Source of the DNA: Dryomyza anilis
Taxonomy: Eukaryota; Arthropoda; Insecta; Diptera; Dryomyzidae
Assembly (NCBI GenBank): GCA_951804985.1
Contig: OX638132.1
Coordinates: 89,842,696 to 89,906,695, forward strand
Direction: 5' to 3'
Length of the DNA: 64,000 nucleotides
Shown piece after piece: positions 1 through 11,899 of this stretch; position 1 is the stretch's first letter; the number at the start of each line of letters is the position of its first letter. The notes beneath the pieces were generated by a model. The model worked only from the letters and a program-made list of their open reading frames with translations, had not been told where the DNA came from and searched no databases. The position numbers and the translations under genes were made by a program.

Positions 1-429
1 TTCTTTCTTCCTGTTCAATTTAATGGCAACCTTTTAAGCATTTATGACCTGACAGAATGTAACAGTGGACTGTGAACCAAAATAGAGTCACGTATGTTGG
101 GGTTACTTCGAATGCTATAGTGACACAAATAAACATATTTTGAAAAACAATACGATTAGGAGAAGAGTCTCCAATGTGAAATACCAATGTTCAAGGCACT
201 AAGATAATCAGTAATCAAGATATTTCGTAAGTTTAATTTAGTTTGACGAAATATAGATAAAAACACCAAATTTCAACGGAATATGTTACTGGAAAACGGT
301 CTTTAAGTGAAATCGTTTGTCTCTTTCTGCTTCAATAAATTTCCAATAATCTTAAATAAAATATTATGTAGTCACATTAATTTGAAGATGAAAGATAAAA
401 TCTATTTCTCTAAATCTTATTTTTGATTA
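1..429. other. AT-rich DNA with no recognised feature
   Basis: No long open frame, tandem repeat or transposon terminus was recognised in this stretch. It adjoins the dispersed repeat that begins near 430. Confidence 0.5.
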
Positions 430-1560
430 TTCTTCTACACAGAAAAAATATTGAACGTAAATATAGCAACTGAAATTAATTGATAACGAATTATTTAAAT
501 AAATCCATTATAGGTTGGTGTATATACTATTGGTTTGTATCATTGTAGCATTACCCACTGACCACAAACTACACTGTTTTAAAGACTACAGTTTTACTGA
601 TTCTACACAGTTTTACAGAAACTGTACTTTTTTACCATTTACTTATTGTACGATATAATTTTACATTTGTTCGATGAACGTCTATTCGGTTTGTCAGGTC
701 GTTTTTCGTACATCAAGCGTATATCATATTTTTAATATAATTCTCCCTTATTTCTGTGGCAATATGAATTAACAGCATAACTCGAGATATGTTCAAATTC
801 ATTTTGTGTCAAATTTTGATACTGATCCTTCTTATCGTTGCTGAGATACAAGCAAAAAACCTAAAAGCATATCTACTTGTTATTAAATATTTGTTTTTAT
901 TAATAAAAATTTCGAAAAAGTTTTTCATAAATTTGCAAATATAATTTTTAAAATATTTTATTCATGATACAATAACAAGGTAGAAGTATTCCAGAGCGCT
1001 TCTCATAAAATATTCTTATCCCATACAACATTTTGACATAAGCACGAGACGTTTGACAGTCTCTTCAGGCGTTTGACAGAAGCACGGGACGCCTAAGAAG
1101 AACAAGAACTCTAATACTTCTACCGTATATAATTGTATCATGACTTTTATTAAGTATATTTTTAAAAATAATTTTCGGAATCAGTTGTAAAGCTAAAAAA
1201 TGCTCTCCTGAAAAGTTCAAAAAATATTTCATATTGCTACAGATTTATAAATATAATATAAAATCAAAAATAAAAAATACAATTATAATAATAAAAATCA
1301 AAAATAAAAAATACAATTATAATAAATCATATTTTTCATCGGTCTGTTAATTTCTTTAATTTGTGTTCAATAAATTTAATAATTAATATGATTAAATATT
1401 TAATTAATATGATTAAATATTTAATTAATATGATTAAATATTTAATTAATATGATTAAATATTTAATTAATATGATTAAATATTTAATTAATATGATTAA
1501 ATATTTAATTAATACAGTTAAATTCGGCTGTAAGCGAATACTCACACCAATGTAAGTGAA
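430..1560 (+). repeat. Dispersed repeat family 1, copy A
   Basis: Several blocks match 10050-10985 in the same order. They are a start block around 'gcaactgaa(t)ttaattgat', a pair of ACACAGTTTTACAG-type segments, a block with 'ctattcggtt' followed by 'tttttcgtacat', and an end block around 'attaaatatttaat'. The colinearity over about 1 kb shows a repeated element rather than chance AT-rich similarity. No coding capacity or clean terminal repeat was recognised, so the class is unknown. Boundaries are approximate. Confidence 0.6.
1382..1513. repeat. 21-bp minisatellite, six near-identical units
   Basis: The unit AATATGATTAAATATTTAAT plus one T repeats head to tail about six times almost without change. 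Since 21 is divisible by three and the unit lacks stops in some frames, it gives artefactual repetitive open frames on both strands (repeat MIKYLIN on +). Copy B of the host repeat has only about one diverged unit at this place (10915-10950), so the array expanded within copy A. Confidence 0.9.
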
Positions 1561-3480
1561 TACACAAACCTACGGCGCGTCGCCGCATAAGTGAAATGCT
1601 CTCGTAGATTTTGGTATTATATGAGGTGGACGAATCGCAGGTCACAATCGACCAATTACGCCCATTGATATAGCTCTTCTAATTTTCCTTTTATAGTGAT
1701 TACAACAGACACAGACGAAAAATAGTCAGACAAACAGAAATTGACTCAAGATATATTATACATTCTTGGTGTTACAAACGAATGATTAATGTCCGTAATT
1801 TTAACGAGTAGATATCTATTGGTGTTCGTACTCATTAGATATTTTTACCTACTAAGTATAGTTCGTTCGGTAATTTTAATAAAATTAATTTTCAAATATT
1901 AAAAAAATCAATAAATACAGCAATAATTTTGAAGCAGATTCAAAAACTTGCCGTTTTCTGCAAGAGTGTGGACCCTAGATGGATGGGAATAATGAACTTT
2001 GTGCAACAATTGCTTTAGCAATACCGCAAAAGGACCTTGAAATCTTCGCAATCATTCCAAATCGTGCCAAATATGAATATCCCGTCAATTTTTTATATTA
2101 AAATATCTTTTTGCATAGAAACACAAAATATGTACTTGAAACTGTTTTGATTTGTTTGATATCAAAAATATAAATTAATTAATTTGACATTTTGTTTGAT
2201 TTTATTTACCTAATAGATAACTATTAGAAATCGACCGTGTACCACAAATTGCCGTGTAGGTATGGTGTATAAAGTGTTGAAATAGCTAAATTTGATTTAC
2301 ACGGTAGATATCTATGAACAGCTAGATATCTAATTGTTGAAATTACGGGCATAAAATGAATATAACCCTTCAATTTGAATGTACAGTTTTACAATCAATA
2401 TTTGAATTTCTTAAAACAAGTTAGTACCAAAATTAATATCAAAAATTTTTGATGTGGCACATTTAATTTTTCAAGCTGCAAAGTTTTACTATAAATTACA
2501 AATAATTACAAATGTCTCATTTCATTTCCTATAACATTATAATATCGTATAAAAATAAAAAGTTCATAGTTAATTTTCTTAAATTTTCAGTTGTGTCACT
2601 TTCATTAACCGTTTTCTGCATACGACAATCTATAGAAAATATTTATAAATTTGCCTTCAGTTTTTGACATTTAGTTTTCTTGTTTGATATTGAGATTAAT
2701 ACGTTTCATTGCTGCTTGAGTGGTTATTCGAATAATCGATTGTGGATTTATTACGGAGTGTTGTTGCTGTTTTATTGCTATTGTATGTTGATATTGTTGT
2801 GTGTTGCAGTTGTGCGCATTTAATGCCAGCAGACATTTTACATCAAAATATAGTATATATATAATATTGCCAAGAATTAAATTAATAGAAACTTTAAAAT
2901 ATAGTTTATAAAATATCCCCATTACAAAAGTCTTTAATTGCAAAATTAATCGACCGAATAAAAATTATCGTGGGATTGAAATTTTGGTATTTATTCCCAA
3001 ATTTTTTTAAAGATAGTGCTTGCAATGATTGATGAGAAATCATTTTAAAATAATTTAATTTCTTTTATTAATGTTATGAAAATATTAGTTAATTTAACAA
3101 AACATTTCATTATATTAACAAACAAAAATGATATACATAGACATTTAATATAAATTAAACCAGTAAATTAACCCAGTATTTTTGATCATTCGTTTTGATA
3201 TCGCAACAAAAATGTTGCGAAATGTCCAAGAATTGTTCTGAAATTAAAACTACTTGTGAGACTACTTGAAGTTACCGAACCTTAATACTCTAGAAATAAC
3301 GTCGTTATCAAAATTCTTTAGAAATTAGAATTGATATTATAACGATATCCAGCAGCTCGTTTTTAAATTTCCGTGAGTCAAAATTGTTCAAATGTCAAAA
3401 AAAAATTATTCAATATAAAATGAAAATTACGTCATTTTAATGTCAAATCGATCATAGAAGTCGACAAAATTACAGAAACC
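1561..3480. other. AT-rich intergenic DNA, no gene seen
   Basis: Apart from a slightly more complex patch with TTG-type runs at about 2700-2830, nothing recognisable was found. A minus-strand open frame at 2671-2943 follows the TTG runs and has no recognised domain, so it is not called a gene. Confidence 0.5.
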
Positions 3481-3483
3481 TCC

Positions 3484-4170
3484 TACAGTTGGTGAGTTTT
3501 AGTGTGGTGAGTTTTAGTGTGGTAAGTTTAAGTGTAGTGAATTTTATTGTGGTGAGTTTTAGTGTGGTGATTTTGAGTGTGGTGAATTTTATTGTTGTGA
3601 ATTTATTGTTGTGAATTTTAGTGTGGTGAATTTTAGTGTGGTGAATTTTGGTGTAATTAGTTTTAGTGTGGTGAATTTTAATGTGGTGAGTTTAAGTGTA
3701 GTGAATTTTATTGTGGTGAGTTTTAGTGTGGTGAATTTGAGTGTGGTGAATTTTATTGTTGTGAATTCGAGTGTGGTGAATTTTAGTGTGGTGAGTTATA
3801 GTGTGGTGATTTTTAGTATGGTGAATTTTAGTGTGGTGAATTTTGGTGTGGTGAATTTTAGTGTGGTGCATTTTAGTGTGGTAAGTTTAAGTGTAGTGAA
3901 TTTTATTGTGGTAAATTTGAGTGTGGTGAATTTTAGTGTGGTAAATTTTAGTGTGGTGAATTTTAGTGTGGTGAATTTTAGTGTGGTGAATTTTAGTGTG
4001 GTGAATTTTAGGGTGGTGAACTTTGGTGTGGTTAGTTTTACTGTGGTGAATTTCAATGTGGTGAGTTTAAGTGAAGTGAATTTCATTGTGGTGAGTTTTA
4101 GTTTGGTGAATTAGAGTGTGGTGAATTTTAGTGAGGTGAGTTTTAGTGTGGTGAACTTTAGTATGGTTAA
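3484..4170 (+). repeat. 15-bp minisatellite TTTTAGTGTGGTGAA, about 45 units
   Basis: The unit is repeated with point variants (TTTTAGTGTGGTGAG, TTTAAGTGTAGTGAA and others). Period 15 preserves the reading frame, so long spurious open frames exist on both strands (VVNFS on +, KFTTL on -). It is the internal variable array of the HINE-like element. Confidence 0.95.
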
Positions 4171-4749
4171 TTTTGTTTTTGTGTTTTTACTTTTGTTTTT
4201 TTTTCTTTTGTTTTTCTGTAATTGCTTTTGTTTTTGTGTTTTTGCTTATATTTTTGGATTTTTGTTGTTGCGTTTTTTTCTTTTTGTTGTATTTTTGTTT
4301 TTGTGTTTTGCTTTTGTGTTTTTGCTTTTGTGTTTCTGCTTTTGTATTTTCTTTTAATTTTGTTCTTCCATCTTTTTTTTATTTTTCTGTTGTTTTTGAG
4401 TTATTGCTTTAGTTTTTTGCTTTTACTTTTGTTTTTGCTTTTTGCTTTTGTTTTGTGTTTTTTCATTTCTTATTTTTTTTTGTATATATTTTTTTTGTTT
4501 CATCTTCTTAGCTGGTGTAAGTCCCAAGTTATAACGCGTTAAAAGTTTAGGTTGTATGGGAGGTGCCACGTCCCTTTGTCCAATCCCGCTCATATATAGC
4601 CTATGTCACCTTCCGGACTGCATAGTATCCCCGTGCAAAATTAGTCAGTTCGGTTCAACGGTTTAGACGTGGTGCTGGAACAAACAGACAGACACACAGA
4701 CTGATAGACAGACAGACGGACCAAGAGTTTTATATATATATGTAGATAA
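3484..4749 (+). mobile_element. HINE/mini-me-like Helitron-derived element, copy 1
   Basis: The order is a 15-bp minisatellite (3484-4170), a T-rich TTTTTG/TTTTGC tract (about 4170-4500), and a conserved 3' region (about 4530-4749). The 3' region contains 'gggaggtgccacg', 'caatcccgctcatat', a run of CAGA repeats, 'ggaccaagagtttt' and a terminal TA run. A tetranucleotide CAGA/GTCY run next to a TA run is the hallmark described for mini-me elements of flies, now regarded as ends of Helitron/Helentron relatives. The same 3' region is seen inverted at 62951-63180 and similar ones at 23190-23388 and 52430-52700. It is non-autonomous, with no Rep/helicase frame. Confidence 0.75.
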
Positions 4750-4849
4750 TTTATTTGATATAAATTTCGAACTTAATTTCTAAAAAAAGTCTCGTTCTCA
4801 TATTACACCTAGATCAAATTTCACATTTGCCCACTGTATCATAGACGTC

Positions 4850-5520
4850 ATGCGTATTAATTTCATCGAATCAATAAAAACAGTCGCTTTGTGCGGCGCC
4901 CATCAACATTGACATTCGCAAAAATCCATCAACACCCACACAATACCGCATAAATTGTATCCATTAGATGCAGATAGAACGCAGCGCGGTGCAATTGCCG
5001 TTGTTGCATGTGGCACAAGGCACTAAAAGCATTTTGCGATGACGAATCCTGCCCTCGTTTCAAACTCATCCTTTCGATAGACTTTATGCTGCTCAGCGCA
5101 TAAACATGAAGTTGGCTCCAAGCAATTTCGCTTTGTTGCCGTTGCTGACGATGCGGCATTTTTCAGCAACATGCAACGTGAATTGTTGCAACATTTGTCA
5201 GTTGCTCTCGCAATCAACGAGTTAAAAAAGTTGCGTTTCGGGGCGCTCAAGCAACCCAGCTGGGGCGGCGGCAAGGTACAGTGAAAATGGTAGGATGGGG
5301 TGAATGGGGCGTCGTTGTTGGAGTGGCAGCATCTGCTGATGTTGGCATCGTCGTTGTCGTGGATAATCCGGGCTATGGCAACAACAGCAGCAACATTACC
5401 CTAAAACGCTTCAAGGTAAACTTAGAAATAAGGACGTTGTTGGGTGGCGGACTAGTAAAGCGTTGCTACACCGAAAAAAAAGTATATGAAATGATATATG
5501 TAAGGTAAGTGAAAAACTTC
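4850..5520. other. Higher-complexity unique island
   Basis: This is GC-richer, non-repetitive DNA between AT-rich blocks, with motifs such as 'gttgcaacatttgtcag' and 'gcaacaacagcagcaac'. Short overlapping frames on both strands (for example 5281-5508 + and 4929-5274 -) match no family I recognise. It may be a conserved non-coding or regulatory segment. An exon cannot be excluded, because AAG|GTAAGT occurs near 5499-5506. Confidence 0.4.
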
Positions 5521-5639
5521 GTCATATTAAGAATAACAATATATTGCCGATCAGAAAGTTATTGCGAATATTCAATTTGAATCAAAGATATGAAATGGCT
5601 ATCAATTAAAAATATATTTCGAATAAACTTCATATTTCG

Positions 5640-5985
5640 ACAGATTTTACAGTGCTACTTTAAACCTAGTTTAACCTTTATTTTATTAAATGTGTGTTCA
5701 ACTTGAAAGGCAGTTTAACTTTGAACGCAGTGTAAAGTGTAAATTTATAATGAACTGTCAAGTCGGTTTAATATGGCATCACTGGCAAATTATGAAAAAG
5801 TGCAACTCTAATTTTTGAGGATATTATATGAAAAACATCAAGATTTAAAATGAGTTTATACGACCAACATAAGCCGATTAAACTAATTTGAGACGACTTC
5901 AAGTCACTGTAAAACTGAATTCTGAGATTAAACTATGATTAGCCCACGAATTGACCACTGTAAAACCGGCAACTTGGTGAAGGGT
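5640..5985. repeat. Possible diverged inverted-repeat element
   Basis: The left end reads 'ttttacagtgctactttaaa'. The right end, read in reverse complement, starts 'ttttacagtggtcaa' and then carries the same AGTTTAA motifs. No matching target-site duplication was found, so the element status is tentative. Confidence 0.3.
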
Positions 5986-6119
5986 ACAAAAACTATAAAA
6001 ATTGCAATACATTAAAAATTTGAAGTGCTTTAAAAAGAAAACCAATCACGAATTTAAAAACTGTAAACGCCAAATAGAATTAACATTTGAACTCTAGTTG
6101 TAATTTGGTTCATGTATTA

Positions 6120-8415
6120 CGGGATTTGTTATCTAAATGTATAGTATTTAAACGATATACGAAATCATTCGTGTATTTAACGAAAATATTAGTGAAATTT
6201 ATCTACGAAGTATTTCGAAATATTTCGTAAAGTTTGTGTACTTTGCGAAATATTTCGTACACGCTGCAAAAAAAAGGGTTCTCCCAAACATAATTTTGCA
6301 GGTTTTAATATGTCTGTGTGGAATTTTATGTAAATATAATATATAATTGACTGATAAATCATTTGTAAACAGGGTTGTATTTAGACTTGAACAGTATTGT
6401 AATGAGCTCTGACTTACATTATAATATCACGGAAACATTTTAATGTTGCCCCTTAAAATGGTGTATGTTCTAATGGAAACATAATAATTACTACATCCAA
6501 ACAAAATAAATATTTGAACCGAAACATAAATATGTTTAAAATATAACATGATTTGGAACGATCTGAATATAAATATGTTTCCAGTGAAACAGTACAAAAA
6601 GTAGTATGTTTGCATAGAAACATATTTAAATATTTTTGGAAAGAAATCCTGAAAATAAAATATTTTTTTATTTATTTTTATTAAAAATCTTTAAACATGC
6701 ACAGTGGAAAATTATAATAATAGAATTCATATACAAATTTTGAAATGCATAAATAAATAATTGGTTTAAAACTGCAACTACAAGTGACAGCATCAATGAA
6801 TGCACAATTGCACCAGCAGACGCTAAGCCAGACGATCCAGGCTTGCTTTATATTTGGTACAGTTACAGTTGATCTCAGTACAGCACATAGCGTAGGCAAG
6901 GAATTCCCGGAGGCATGCCAAATTCTGTTTGAAAATCGAAACACTGATTTTTATTATGGTTTTTTCACATTAGTTTCAGAAATTATATACTGCACTATAT
7001 TATACTCTTTTACTATTTGTACTTTTTGTAACACAATTTATATATTTATTTAATATACAAATAAGAAAATTATTACCGACGCGAACACGTTTTCTCAACG
7101 AACAACAAAAGACACGTACGCAGAAAATAACGATCAACGAGTGTCAACTGTTGTTTTCAAACATCAGTATGTTTAAAATGACCCTTTACATACTACAAAC
7201 GACGACAAAAGAGACGTAGGTAGAAAATGCCGATCACCGAGTGCCAACTTCGTATACAAGAAGAATGTTGGAAGAATACATTTATTTAAATTCAATTCCT
7301 TTTTTGTTTGTTTTTAAACATCAATATGTTCAAACGATGGCAAAAGATGGCGTAGGTAGAAAATTCTACACAACGTTGCCAACTTCGTCAGTCGATAAAT
7401 TATCGAATTAAGACAAGCGTTGCGAACATACGTTGTATTTAGATTTGATTAGCATTTTCTGTGTTTCGAAACATAGTTTTAACCAAGTAAATTGCAAAGA
7501 AACAGTTTATTGAAATGCAATTAAAATTTTATGTTGCTGGTAAATTTGACAGATTCTGCTGTAAAATATAATAATGTTTACACGTGAATAAAAATAAATT
7601 CAATTTCGAATATAATTTAATTACACTTCATTCCTAATACATGTATGGTAATTTCGTATTACTTTTTAATTATATTCAAACAAATCTTTTCTATCCGTGT
7701 AGATAACTTTCGTACATTTATGATAATATTACGAATTTTATTTGTGTATTTTACGTAGGTTATATATCCGAAAATCATTCGTACATAAAACGAAAGATTG
7801 TTATTTCTATTTGTAATTTAATCAATATGTTTGTACGTTTAATATAAAATTTACGAATCTTTCGTAAAATACACACATGCTATGTTAAAAAATTCTGACG
7901 ATTAAAATGACGATTTATTCTTAAAATATAAAATACTTGAAAATTATGCACCTTTGACACAAACACATTTGAAAATCGTTTGTATTTTTTAAATATCTGC
8001 TTACGACCGCGATACCAATTAAAAAAAACGCAGCTCCAAGTTGCTATTTAAACCAAACGTATTTCTGTTTTTACTAATTATTCGTAGAAAACGCGAATTT
8101 TCGTAAAATTTTACATAAAGCCTCATCATTTACGAAAGTTTGATAATTTATTCGTAATAAATATGTAAAGCTTTTTCGTAAAATATATTATTCCTTCGTA
8201 AAAAATGTTAGTAATAAATAAAATAACGAAATTTCGTAATTTAAACGAAATTTTTGTAATTTGTTGTTATTTTAATTTTACGAATTTTGATTCGTAATAT
8301 ACACGTATTGTTCGTAAAAAATAATTTGGAAAAAATATAAATTACAAATGTTTTGAAGACTCTACGAAAGAATCGTGTATTTAACGAAATAAAAAAATTA
8401 CGAAAACATATTTAT
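6120..8415. repeat. Two clusters of TTCGTAAA/TTTACGAA motifs (6120-6270, 7690-8415)
   Basis: TTCGTAAA-like octamers and their complements recur many times in each cluster, for example 'tatttcgtaaagtttgtg' and 'tttcgtaaaatttta'. Dense short motifs at two ends are typical of subterminal transposase-binding arrays in DNA transposons, so the 2.3-kb span may be one old element. No terminal inverted repeat or duplication was confirmed. Confidence 0.4.
7080..7390. repeat. Three diverged tandem units, about 100-135 bp
   Basis: A segment reading approximately ACAAAAGAGACGTAGGTAGA, followed by AAAT and GAGTGYCAACTT, occurs near 7105, 7205 and 7340. 'aaacatcaatatgtt' lies between units. No function is recognised. 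Confidence 0.6.
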
Positions 8416-8539
8416 ATTACTGGGAGTATGTTATGTTTGCCATGAGTATTGCTCTTGTTAAATGTTTATCGCAAACATAGTCTGAGTAACTAAAGACTGT
8501 AACACTTCTGGTAATAAATGTTCTTAGTGTAAATGAAAA

Positions 8540-9220
8540 TAGGGTGGCTCCAATGCTACGCATTCTGACATCCTGTCGTGCTCATCTGTTTCATTTACAA
8601 AATTAAATACGAAGCGAGTGCGGACGCATAGCATGCGAATCTCTGCCCATCGCAGTTATGTCCTCCACCGACAACTTCTACTCATTGTCCTACTATAGCA
8701 AGTCGTCCTGCAAGCAACAACATTAGTCTGAGTCTGCGTCACTACGCAAAAACCAGGTTGCGACACAAGAAGCAATTATCTGCTGCATTGCGAATATACT
8801 TCATTCAGTTCGTCCTTGTTGCTGTTACACACGTTGCTGCTGTTGATGTTGCTGCTACCCTGCTGTTGCCGTTAGTTACAGTTGCATGTTGCCACATTTT
8901 GCAATTTCGATTCGCATTTTGTGCGTGCGCTGAAATTCATTTTATTAATTGTCATTTGCAGCGTATGTTTTGCAAATTAGACAGGTTAACAAGGGCGTTT
9001 AGCACGGAACGTTTGTTGTTGTTTTTTTTACTGATGTTGCTGTTGATATTGCAATTGAGTAACAGCAACTGCAACTTGGATTAAAACCAAAAATGGTTTT
9101 CAATTGATTGCCTTGCTTTCATTGCTGCCCATCATCATTATCCATCTATTCTTTGGTTGACTCCATATGTGGCCGGTTTTTGTAATTTTATTTGCTATTC
9201 CCATTGATGACCACAACAAT
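8540..9220. other. Higher-complexity unique island
   Basis: This is GC-richer DNA with 'gttgctgctgttgatgttgc'-like runs and some unique sequence ('gcatagcatgcgaatctctg'). An open frame at 8758-9084 (+) starts with TTG rather than ATG, is rich in TTG-derived leucine and shows no domain. It looks like non-coding island DNA. Confidence 0.4.
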
Positions 9221-9229
9221 GTTTGTGTG

Positions 9230-10045
9230 TTTTGACATTTTGTTATTTGACATTTAATTAATATTCGTATTTATTATATCATCCATAGATATGTAATAAA
9301 AGGTCATGAACATTGATATGATTTACTAAGTAGAGTTGATGTAAAATGGAAAAACAGAATAAATACAATTTGATAAATGACAGCCATTTAACAATATGTC
9401 TAAAGGACATAGACATAAATTGAGGATAAATGTGTAAAAATTACAAACCTAAATAAATTCTATACATACCGCAGATAAAATGTTGTTAACTAAAAATTTC
9501 TATAAAGTCATCAAAAAGCGCTTTTTATAGCATACCAAAATCAGAGTAATCATGTTCGAACATAAAATATTTGTAATTTTCTAACCTCAAATAGCAATAC
9601 GCTAAATTTACAACGAAATTCAGTCGAATTTTTAATGAATACGATCTACGAAAACACTATGAAAGTGAGGTCAAAAGTAATTTACCAGTGCCAGAGTTTT
9701 CCTATAGACCATGTCTTAATTTTTGTACAAAACCAGTAAAGAAAATTTGGTCACATATAACATTTTAAAGTTTGGGCATTTTTGTGTTTGGTGTAATTGA
9801 AAATTATGAAAGTTATAGTCGATTTAAACCGACTTTAAATACCCTACACATATGTTTGAATGTGTAAATAAAATAAAATCACGCGATCCAGAGGTCCCAC
9901 GGGATTATAATTCTAAAAATAATTGCAAACTTGTAATTGTGTGACAGTTTTCTTTCATTTGAGGACACCAGAAGTCGGTTAAACAGAAAAACATTGTAAT
10001 ATGTATTATAAAAGTTCACTTCATCCTGTAATTTATCCCGTATAT
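9230..10045. other. AT-rich DNA with one DINE fragment
   Basis: No gene is seen. The only recognisable piece is a 3' terminal fragment of a DINE-1-like element near 9815-9860. Confidence 0.5.
9815..9860 (-). mobile_element. DINE-1-like 3' terminal fragment
   Basis: The block 'tatagtcgatttaaaccgac' followed by 'taccctacacatat' is the inverted equivalent of the end at 28700-28745 (TGTAGGGTATTTATAGTC and then a hairpin). The rest of the element is absent. Confidence 0.6.
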
Positions 10046-10049
10046 TTTA

Positions 10050-10985
10050 GTCTTACATAAAAAAAAATGTAAATATTGCAACTGAATTTAATTGATACTA
10101 AATAATTAATTGTATTAATATAAATAATTAGATATACGAATTATATACTAATACATGCAAAAATATATTCATATATAGCATATACACCAACCGACAGTTT
10201 TAGAGGCACTACACAGTTTTACAGCCACACACAGTTTTACAGCCACACACAGTATTACAGGTACTGTTGCACCGATCTTATTTCACATTGGTTCACCACA
10301 ACATGTGCTTGCCTATTCGGTTCTTCGGGTCATTTTTCCGTACATTGTGCGAATATGATGACTTTGATATTCTTCTCTCTTATTTGTGTTTAACATTTCC
10401 CTTTCATTATACATAGCTCTACTGGTGACGTTGTGACGTTCATATATAGCATATACACCAACCGACAGTTTTAGAGGCACTACACAGTTTTACAGCCACA
10501 CACAGTTTTACAGCCACACACAGTTTTACAGCCACACACAGTATTACAGGTACTGTTGCACCGATCTTATTTCACATTGGTTCACCACAACATGTGCTTG
10601 CCTATTCGGTTCTTCGGGTCATTTTTCCGTACATTGTGCGAATATGATGACTTTGATATTCTTCTCTCTTATTTGTGTTTAACATTTCCCTTTCATTATA
10701 CATAGCTCAACTGGTGACGTTGAACGAGGTTCAAACTTCGAATAAAAAAAATAGTAAAATAAAAATCAATATGAAATAAAAATATAAATATAAATAAACA
10801 ATATGTATAATAAATAATTAAAAAATAGAGATAAAATAAAGAAAAATTACAAATAAAAAAAAAGGTTTATTTCAGCGGATGTGTAAATATCCTTTATGTT
10901 TAGTTCAATTAATTTATTAATTAATATAATTAAATATTTAATCAATACAATTGAGTGACGTATCCTCGATAAAACAATTAAAAAC
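10050..10985 (+). repeat. Dispersed repeat family 1, copy B
   Basis: It is colinear with 430-1560, as described for copy A. This copy has gained an internal tandem duplication (10168-10721) and lacks the 21-bp expansion of copy A. Confidence 0.6.
10168..10721 (+). repeat. Direct tandem duplication, period 271 bp
   Basis: The sequence from 'ttcatatatagcatatacac' (10168) recurs from 10439 with almost perfect identity through 'catttccctttcattatac'. The second copy has one extra 18-bp ACAGTTTTACAGCCACAC-type unit. The near identity implies a recent event, or an assembly artefact if reads do not span it. Confidence 0.95.
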
Positions 10986-10989
10986 GTTT

Positions 10990-11412
10990 CATGTTAAAAC
11001 ACATATATAGACTACTGATAGACATGCACACGGTTATCGCTAAAACGTTAAATTCGCAATACTCGGGGCAGTACCATTTCCCATTTGCCAGAAAATTCTT
11101 CACATCGATATTCTTATCCAATAGATTATTTTTAGAGGTTGACTTTATTCGATTTGATATTACGAAAATCGATAATCACTCTAGTGTACATATAAATTCA
11201 TAAATATAGCATATTACATATTTTGTTGGACGTGGAAAACAAGATAAAATAGGTTTCGTGCTTAAAATAATTGTACTCCATCCATATGCATCATAGATAT
11301 CTCAGTAAATTCCGCTTCTTTCTTTTGCCGCCTATTTCTAATATAGTTTTGGGATTAACTATCGATGGCTTGGTTTATCGGTTTTAAAGTTCTTTGATAA
11401 TTTTATAAATAT
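10990..11412. other. AT-rich DNA, no feature seen
   Basis: A 70-codon open frame at 10991-11203 has no recognised similarity. No repeat was identified. Confidence 0.4.
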
Positions 11413-11893
11413 AGGTAATTTGCTGCACTGTGCAAGAGTAAATGAGACGGAAGATAATTCAGCGCCATAATCAATGTGTTAGAAAGAGATGGAAGATCAT
11501 TCCGCGCACTGAGGCAATGTGCTAGAAAGAGACAGAAGATCAGCGCATTAAAAACACATAAGTGCGAATAAATTGTCAATAGCACGCGTCATTCACGAAA
11601 CGAGTAGATCTCGAAATATGTCGAAATTTCTCGAAACGTGTCGAGCTGATGTATGCAGTATATAAGGGCGCCGCATCTGAGGCACAGCACTTCAGTAGTT
11701 ATTGAAAAGTGGTCGAATGCGTCTAGGGTGAAAACAATGTCAAGTTAAAAAGTGGACATGCAGCAGTTGTTAGAATTTGTTATTAGTAAAGTTGCTTATT
11801 AAAGTAAATTAATAAAGTTAATTGTTATAATTTAAACCAAACATAATAGTGTTTTTATTTTGTACACAATCCGTAGACTGAATTTTCGTAACA
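11413..11893 (+). mobile_element. LTR remnant of a Ty3/gypsy-type retrotransposon (5' end lost)
   Basis: It is homologous along its length to the solo LTRs at 43836-44332 and 45257-45774. The promoter-like TATATAAGG at about 11660 is followed about 30 bases later by TTCAGTAGTT. AATAAAG-type polyadenylation signals lie near 11810, and the 3' end TTTTCGTAACA is retained at 11893. The first dozen bases of the LTR and an internal segment of about 29 bp (present in the 43836 copy) are missing. No internal gag-pol region adjoins. Confidence 0.8.
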
Positions 11894-11899
11894 ATAAAC

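Noticed and set aside
3611..4114. 167-codon open frame with VVNFS repeats, and the opposite KFTTL frame
   Set aside because: Both are by-products of a 15-bp minisatellite whose period is divisible by three. The same applies to frames at 21789-22119, 22206-22400 and 51931-52419.
4118..4542. Phe/Leu-rich frames resembling membrane proteins
   Set aside because: They are translations of a T-rich TTTTTG tract within a transposon. The same holds at 22950-23153.
5281..5508. Possible exon with AAG|GTAAGT near its end
   Set aside because: There is no recognised domain, the codon pattern is unconvincing and competing frames exist on the other strand. It is kept only as an island.
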